Positions 5,783 through 8,542 of a stretch of 8,542 nucleotides of DNA are shown piece by piece (position 1 is the first letter of the stretch; the number at the start of each line of letters is the position of its first letter). Made by a program: the position numbers and the translations under genes. The DNA is from Nitrospirales bacterium (lineage in GTDB: Bacteria > Nitrospirota > Nitrospiria > Nitrospirales > UBA8639), in NCBI GenBank assembly GCA_021604265.1, contig BQIY01000071.1:1-8542 (forward strand). Direction: 5' to 3'. The notes below the pieces were generated by a model. It had not been told where the DNA came from, ran no database searches, and saw nothing but the letters and a program-made list of their open reading frames with translations.

Positions 5783-6343
5783 ATGAACGGAATGGAGAGT
5801 CCACGTGTGACGTCATACCTGGTTTGTGCAAAACGTTGTCTTTTCACTTGCTGTTTCATTGGTCTGATTACGGCAAATAGTTGGGCAGACGAATTGCTTC
5901 GTGAGAGTGTGCTGCCGCTTTCTCTGGCGACCAAGGCGGCTCATGCCTCTGTTGATAAATGTCTGGCTGATGGGTACCGAGTGAGTGTCACCGTAGTCGA
6001 TCGAGGAGGAAATATCCGTGCGGTCTTGAGGCAAGACGGAGCCGGATCTCATACTCTTGAAAGCAGTCGCAAGAAAGCCTACTCCTCGGCCAGTTTGAGG
6101 CAACCGACCGAAAAGTTAGCCGGATTAGTGGCGAAAATGCCGGCGCTTCAAGGTCTTCATCGCATGAATGAACATATGCTTCTTCTGGCTGGCGGTCTGC
6201 CCATAGTGTTAGGCGGTGAAGTCGTGGGCGGCATTGGAGTCGGCGGCGCTCCTGGAGGTCATCTTGATGTTGCCTGTGCGCAAGCCGGGTTGAATCGTAT
6301 TGGTGCAGATTCAACTCAGAAAGCCGCCAAGTCAGGACAATGA
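5783..6343 (+). CDS. Exported GlcG/HbpS-like (DUF336) heme-binding protein
   Basis: A 186-residue protein starting at ATG, 5 nt after a strong AGGGGGG ribosome-binding site (5771-5777). Residues 1-35 are a Sec-type signal peptide with a likely cleavage at SWA|DE. Residues about 43-173 match the GlcG/HbpS fold: SLATKAAHASVDKC, VSVTVVDRGGNIRAVLRQDGAG (68-89), SRKKAYSSAS, GGLPIVLGGEVVGGIGVGG (137-155) and DVACAQAGL (162-170). HbpS of Streptomyces binds heme outside the cell; many other relatives have no defined role. H90, H126, H131 and H160 are possible ligands, which is inference. The pairing with the ankyrin lipoprotein suggests an envelope function, perhaps in heme handling or oxidative stress. 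The cysteines at 15, 19, 23 and 24 are all in the signal peptide. Confidence 0.87.
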   Translation: MNGMESPRVTSYLVCAKRCLFTCCFIGLITANSWADELLRESVLPLSLATKAAHASVDKCLADGYRVSVTVVDRGGNIRAVLRQDGAGSHTLESSRKKAYSSASLRQPTEKLAGLVAKMPALQGLHRMNEHMLLLAGGLPIVLGGEVVGGIGVGGAPGGHLDVACAQAGLNRIGADSTQKAAKSGQ

Positions 6344-6654
6344 TGTCTGCAGTCGTGTGTCCTTTCGGTCAAAGGTTGAGGGTTGGGGCTCCGTTCAAAC
6401 CGTGCAACAATTGTTTGTCGATTACATCTTGTCATATACCTGACCTGGCCGGCTATTTTACAGGTATCGTTCAGAAATTTTTGTTGGTATGATTGATTTT
6501 GCTTGATTTGCCCCTCCGTTTCAGGACGATCTTCTCCTTACAATTTTGGGTCTTTCATGTGCTTCTCAGAAGTCCAGTGCCGTTCGTATTAATGATAGAC
6601 AACAGATTACGGGATTGACCCACCGATTTTGTTATGATTTCATGGAGGTCGTGC
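6344..6654. other. Intergenic region with two inverted repeats
   Basis: About 310 bp without a credible gene. It contains CCTTT/AAAGG (6361-6375, 5-nt loop) 17 nt after the GlcG-like stop, the perfect palindrome AACAATTGTT (6406-6415) and ATACCTG/CAGGTAT (6436-6467, 18-nt loop). None has the T-run of an intrinsic terminator. The promoter for the IPT-domain gene probably lies in the second half, but no clear -35/-10 pair stands out. Confidence 0.5.
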
Positions 6655-6858
6655 ATGGTAGATTTCAGGTTCGCAGATGTCTACAATGATTCAGTTTATG
6701 GATACCTGAGATCAATGAAGTCATGTTATCCCCTGGAATCTTCCAATCTTTCACGTGCCATTATTCACCTTGTCTTTGAGGAACATTGTCATGATGAATG
6801 TATTTTCATTGCTTGCAGCGACTATTCTCCTTACCCATTTTATGTTTGTCGAAGTTGA
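6655..6858 (+). CDS. Doubtful 67-codon ORF overlapping the IPT-domain gene
   Basis: ATG 6655 lies 6 nt after GGAGG (6644-6648), an ideal spacing, and the frame stays open for 67 codons. It overlaps the first 68 bp of the IPT-domain gene in another frame. The product is rich in Cys, Tyr and Ser, has no signal peptide, membrane segment or recognisable domain, and could be chance. A role as a translated leader coupled to the next gene is the main alternative to its being meaningless. Confidence 0.2.
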   Translation: MVDFRFADVYNDSVYGYLRSMKSCYPLESSNLSRAIIHLVFEEHCHDECIFIACSDYSPYPFYVCRS

Positions 6859-7225
6859 CGGCGCATTAGCTCAAACTCCCACTGGTGAGACGGCGACTCC
6901 AGAAGCGATCAAAGGGTTTAATGAACAAAAAGTCAAAGATGATCCGATTTGTGATTCAAGCCGGCGTCCTGTGATCAAAACGGTTGAACCCGATGAAGTC
7001 AAACCAGGTGACAAAATTACTGTGACCGGTGATTTCGGGAAAAACAAAGAATGTTTACATCATGTGACCATTGGGAGTCAGGAAGGAAAAGAGATGACCT
7101 ATGTGGATGCGAAGCATGTAGAGGTGACTGTACCTGATTCTGCAAGACAAGGTATGACGTTTTTGAATGTTCAGACGGGTGGCGGGAGTGCCCGTGTGGC
7201 AATTTTGGTGCAAAGCAAAAAATAG
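6791..7225 (+). CDS. Exported IPT/TIG-like domain protein
   Basis: A 144-residue protein from ATG 6791, with GAGGA (6778-6782) 8 nt upstream; ATG 6794 and GTG 6755 are weaker alternatives. Residues 1-28 form a signal peptide ending in ALAQ, with cleavage likely after A27. After a polar stretch, residues about 60-141 look like a single IPT/TIG immunoglobulin-like fold: RPVIKTVEPDEVKPGDKITVTG (59-80), VTIGSQ (92-97), VEVTVPDSARQG (110-121) and FLNVQTGGG. C54 and C88 could form a disulfide after export. IPT domains usually mediate binding to sugars or proteins at the cell surface; a lone domain this small is probably a periplasmic or secreted binding module. The ligand is unknown. It is flanked by gaps of over 300 bp, so it is likely monocistronic. 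Confidence 0.75.
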   Translation: MMNVFSLLAATILLTHFMFVEVDGALAQTPTGETATPEAIKGFNEQKVKDDPICDSSRRPVIKTVEPDEVKPGDKITVTGDFGKNKECLHHVTIGSQEGKEMTYVDAKHVEVTVPDSARQGMTFLNVQTGGGSARVAILVQSKK

Positions 7226-7302
7226 CTAATCAGAGACGTTCGGGCAATTCTGTTTTTCCTTTTAATAAGGTTGAAATATATCTTGACGTTTATCGGGAAA
7301 TT

Positions 7303-7314
7303 GGAAACGTTTCC
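7303..7314. promoter_or_regulatory. Perfect 12-bp palindrome resembling a LacI-family operator
   Basis: GGAAACGTTTCC is fully symmetrical with a central CG. With its flank it reads TGGAAACGTTTCCC, one base short of the 14-bp palindrome TGGAAACGTTTCCA, and has the central CG typical of LacI/GalR operators. It lies 78 bp after the IPT stop and nearly 600 bp before the histone-like gene. No LacI-family gene is present in the window. Confidence 0.4.
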
Positions 7315-7788
7315 CTCCGTCGTTATGCTGAGCCGCCACGTTAGGCTTTGTCTTGTTTGGCCGAGTAATTCTCATCTCGTTGCTGCTCATGAAGCCGAAC
7401 CCTGAAGGTATACGTTATTCAATCCTGGTGTTCTGAAAAGAGTGTTTGGCTCGGATTTCGTCACTCATCTGTTTTGCAGCTTGGGGACTTTAGGCCGTAG
7501 TCCTACTTCTCAAACTACCTTCTCGATGAGTCAACGCCGTTTATACGGTATCTGGCCTTATCATCCAAGTTTCATTCCGACTTGAATCCGTTGGGCCTAT
7601 CAGGGGGGCTTGCGTATTATGTTCGCCATGGGTGTCGGCTGGACCCCAGTGAGGTGTGTGCTGTTGTGCCCCCGAAAATATTGAGCGATATGCAGATGCC
7701 TCGAGGATTAGGTTTCGTATGTTCGAAGGGTTTTCACCCTGATCCGCGTTGTTTTCGTCTGTTCGATGTCATGTGATTGCTTCCATTT

Positions 7789-7811
7789 CTCAGTCGTTGT
7801 CGGTGACTGAG
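7789..7811. repeat. 7-bp inverted repeat upstream of the histone-like gene
   Basis: CTCAGTC (7789-7795) and GACTGAG (7805-7811) pair perfectly around a 9-nt loop, 88 nt before ATG 7900. G·U pairs could extend the stem inward in RNA. It may be an operator or a leader hairpin; no T-run makes it a terminator. Confidence 0.4.
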
Positions 7812-7899
7812 TGCATTGTGGGCCAACTCTTCACAACAACGAATCATCATGGTATCGTTCGGCATCGATTCGATACTCTCCTCTAAAGAAAGGACAAGT

Positions 7900-8364
7900 A
7901 TGCCTACTCAACGTCGTGTCAAACGTACCGTGAAAAAAGCTGCCAACACTGTAACCAAGGCCAAACGCACCGCGAGTAAAACGACGGCATCAGCCATTCA
8001 GCAGGCCAAAAAGAAGGTCGGCAGTAAGACGAAAAAGACTTCCCAGGCGATATCCGGTGTCAAGAAAAAATCGGCCAGTGCAGTCAAAAGCGCGAAAAAG
8101 GAAGTAGGGAAGAAGTCCAAGCAGGTTTCCCGTACATTAACTGATGCCAAGAAAAAAGCGGGCAAGTTAAAGCAGGCCGGGAAAAAGAAAGCTGCCGTTG
8201 GTCTCAAGTCGGCTCAAAAGAAAACCCGAACGGTGAAGGGGAAAGCCCAAGGAGTAGCGAAGAGAACAGGTGAAGCTGTTGGGAAGGTTGTGGGGAAAGC
8301 CTGGGGTACGGCGGAGCGCGTTGCCAGCGAAGCAATGAAAGCCGGGAAAAGACTCATCGATTGA
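7900..8364 (+). CDS. Lysine/alanine-rich histone H1-like DNA-binding protein
   Basis: A 154-residue, very basic protein of low complexity dominated by Lys, Ala, Ser, Thr, Val and Gly. ATG 7900 is preferred because AAAGGA (7889-7894) lies 5 nt upstream and the basic composition begins there; an upstream ATG (7816) in frame would add 28 ordinary residues. Residues 31-57 and 60-86 are imperfect copies with a 29-residue period (SAIQQAKKKVGSK and SAVKSAKKEVGKK), about half identical. The C-terminal part (about 117-150) is less basic and amphipathic. Eukaryotic H1-tail-like proteins of bacteria compact DNA or RNA through such tails, so nucleoid binding is likely. A LEA-like stress protein with the same bias is the main alternative. 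An IS3-type element begins 38 bp after the stop. Confidence 0.75.
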   Translation: MPTQRRVKRTVKKAANTVTKAKRTASKTTASAIQQAKKKVGSKTKKTSQAISGVKKKSASAVKSAKKEVGKKSKQVSRTLTDAKKKAGKLKQAGKKKAAVGLKSAQKKTRTVKGKAQGVAKRTGEAVGKVVGKAWGTAERVASEAMKAGKRLID

Positions 8365-8402
8365 ATTCGATGACTGTTGCAAGATTTTTGATGGGGACGT
8401 AG

Positions 8403-8424
8403 TGAGGTGACCCTAAAACGACAG
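8403..8424. repeat. Putative IS3-family terminal inverted repeat
   Basis: The sequence beginning TGAGGTGACCCTAAAACG lies 8 bp beyond the transposase stop codon. Starting with TG and carrying a TGACCC core is typical of IS3-family ends. The partner repeat is outside the window, so the exact inner boundary is approximate. Confidence 0.6.
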
Positions 8425-8432
8425 ACAGCAAG

Positions 8433-8542
8433 TTAAGAGTCAGACGCCTCCTGCTCAAATTGCTCGGGACTACGATAGCCGAGTGTTTGAGGCAGGCGCT
8501 GGCGATTATAGAAGCATGCAATATACTCAAAGATTGCCTGCC
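8433..8542 (-). CDS. IS3-family transposase (OrfB), C-terminal fragment
   Basis: The minus strand encodes the last 35 residues of an rve-type transposase, ending at TAA (8433-8435) and cut at its N-terminal side by the window edge. The segment IFEYIACFYNRQRLPQTLGY followed by RSPEQFE matches the highly conserved IS3-family tail (I..YI..FYN..R.H..LGY.SP..FE). One small departure is Pro where His is usual after NRQRL. In complete elements OrfB is made by programmed frameshifting with OrfA and catalyses copy-out/paste-in transposition. The fragment shows no frameshift or early stop, but the DDE residues lie outside the window. Confidence 0.9.
   Translation of the reverse strand, partial: QAIFEYIACFYNRQRLPQTLGYRSPEQFEQEASDS

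Larger units (their letters stand above)
7226..7899. other. Gene-free region between IPT-domain and histone-like genes
   Basis: About 670 bp with no ORF that has translation signals or a recognisable product. It holds a LacI-type palindrome and a 7-bp inverted repeat (listed separately), a GGACT/AGTCC stem (7485-7503) and a CCGT/ACGG stem (7537-7548). A CAGA/TCTG stem just after the IPT stop (7231-7252) runs into TTTTTCCTTTT and is at best a weak terminator. Confidence 0.5.
8403..8542 (-). mobile_element. IS3-family insertion sequence, right end (partial)
   Basis: The element is read on the minus strand. Its end contains the 3' part of an IS3-type transposase followed by a terminal sequence starting TGAGGTGACCC. 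The rest, including OrfA and the other terminal repeat, lies beyond the window, so intactness and target duplication cannot be judged. The insertion is 38 bp after the histone-like gene and does not break any gene seen here. Confidence 0.85.

Noticed and set aside
6361..6375. CCTTT/AAAGG stem after the GlcG-like gene as an intrinsic terminator
   Set aside because: The stem is only 5 bp and is followed by TTGAGGG rather than a T-run.
6615..6638. TTGACC and TATGAT as a promoter for the IPT-domain gene
   Set aside because: The spacer is only 12 bp, far from the usual 17.
7582..7776. 64-codon ORF with a TTG start in the gap before the histone-like gene
   Set aside because: It has no Shine-Dalgarno, no recognisable domain and no membrane or export signal; it is probably chance.
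7998..8207. Minus-strand Phe/Leu-rich ORF opposite the histone-like gene
   Set aside because: It is the complement of Lys/Ala-rich codons; its hydrophobic look comes only from the lysine codons on the other strand.

Overview
The window looks like chromosomal DNA of a free-living Gram-negative-type bacterium of middling G+C. The genes read close to 50% G+C by eye and the long gaps are more A+T-rich. The evidence for an outer membrane is a lipoprotein signal and two Sec-exported proteins. The mix of nrdR, a NarL-type two-component pair with an unusual kinase, an exported GlcG/HbpS-like protein and an IPT/TIG protein fits Nitrospirota, perhaps a Nitrospira-like lineage of lower G+C. That placement is an inference; no marker gene here settles it.

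Layout. (1) 69-533: nrdR. (2) 651-2454: a cytoplasmic histidine kinase with an N-terminal NAD(P)-type Rossmann domain, overlapping by 8 bp its NarL/LuxR-type response regulator. (3) 2455-4042: about 1.6 kb almost free of genes, rich in inverted repeats. It holds one small single-span membrane protein (3112-3318), preceded by an 11-codon TTG-start ORF with a strong Shine-Dalgarno and an ATGA stop/start overlap. A candidate extended -10 promoter lies inside one of two tandem GTGC-N6-GCAC dyads. (4) 4043-4816: a stand-alone FAD/NAD(P)H oxidoreductase of the ferredoxin reductase superfamily, with a 20-bp direct repeat upstream. (5) 5035-6343: an ankyrin-repeat lipoprotein followed 52 nt later by an exported GlcG/HbpS-like protein, probably one operon. 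(6) 6791-7225: an exported IPT/TIG-domain protein. (7) 7226-7899: a gap with a LacI-type palindrome and an inverted repeat. (8) 7900-8364: a lysine/alanine-rich histone H1-like protein. (9) 8403-8542: the right end of an IS3-family insertion sequence, transposase on the minus strand, cut by the window edge.

Functional reading. Several genes touch redox or stress biology: ribonucleotide reductase control, a kinase with a possible dinucleotide sensor, a flavin reductase and an exported heme-type protein beside an ankyrin lipoprotein. Apart from the overlapping kinase/regulator pair and the ankyrin/GlcG pair, nothing shows that they act together. The parts most worth a second look are the Rossmann-histidine kinase fusion, the structured 2.5-4.0 kb region with its uORF-coupled small membrane protein, and the ankyrin lipoprotein/heme-binding pair. 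No tRNA, rRNA, CRISPR array or convincing intrinsic terminator was seen.
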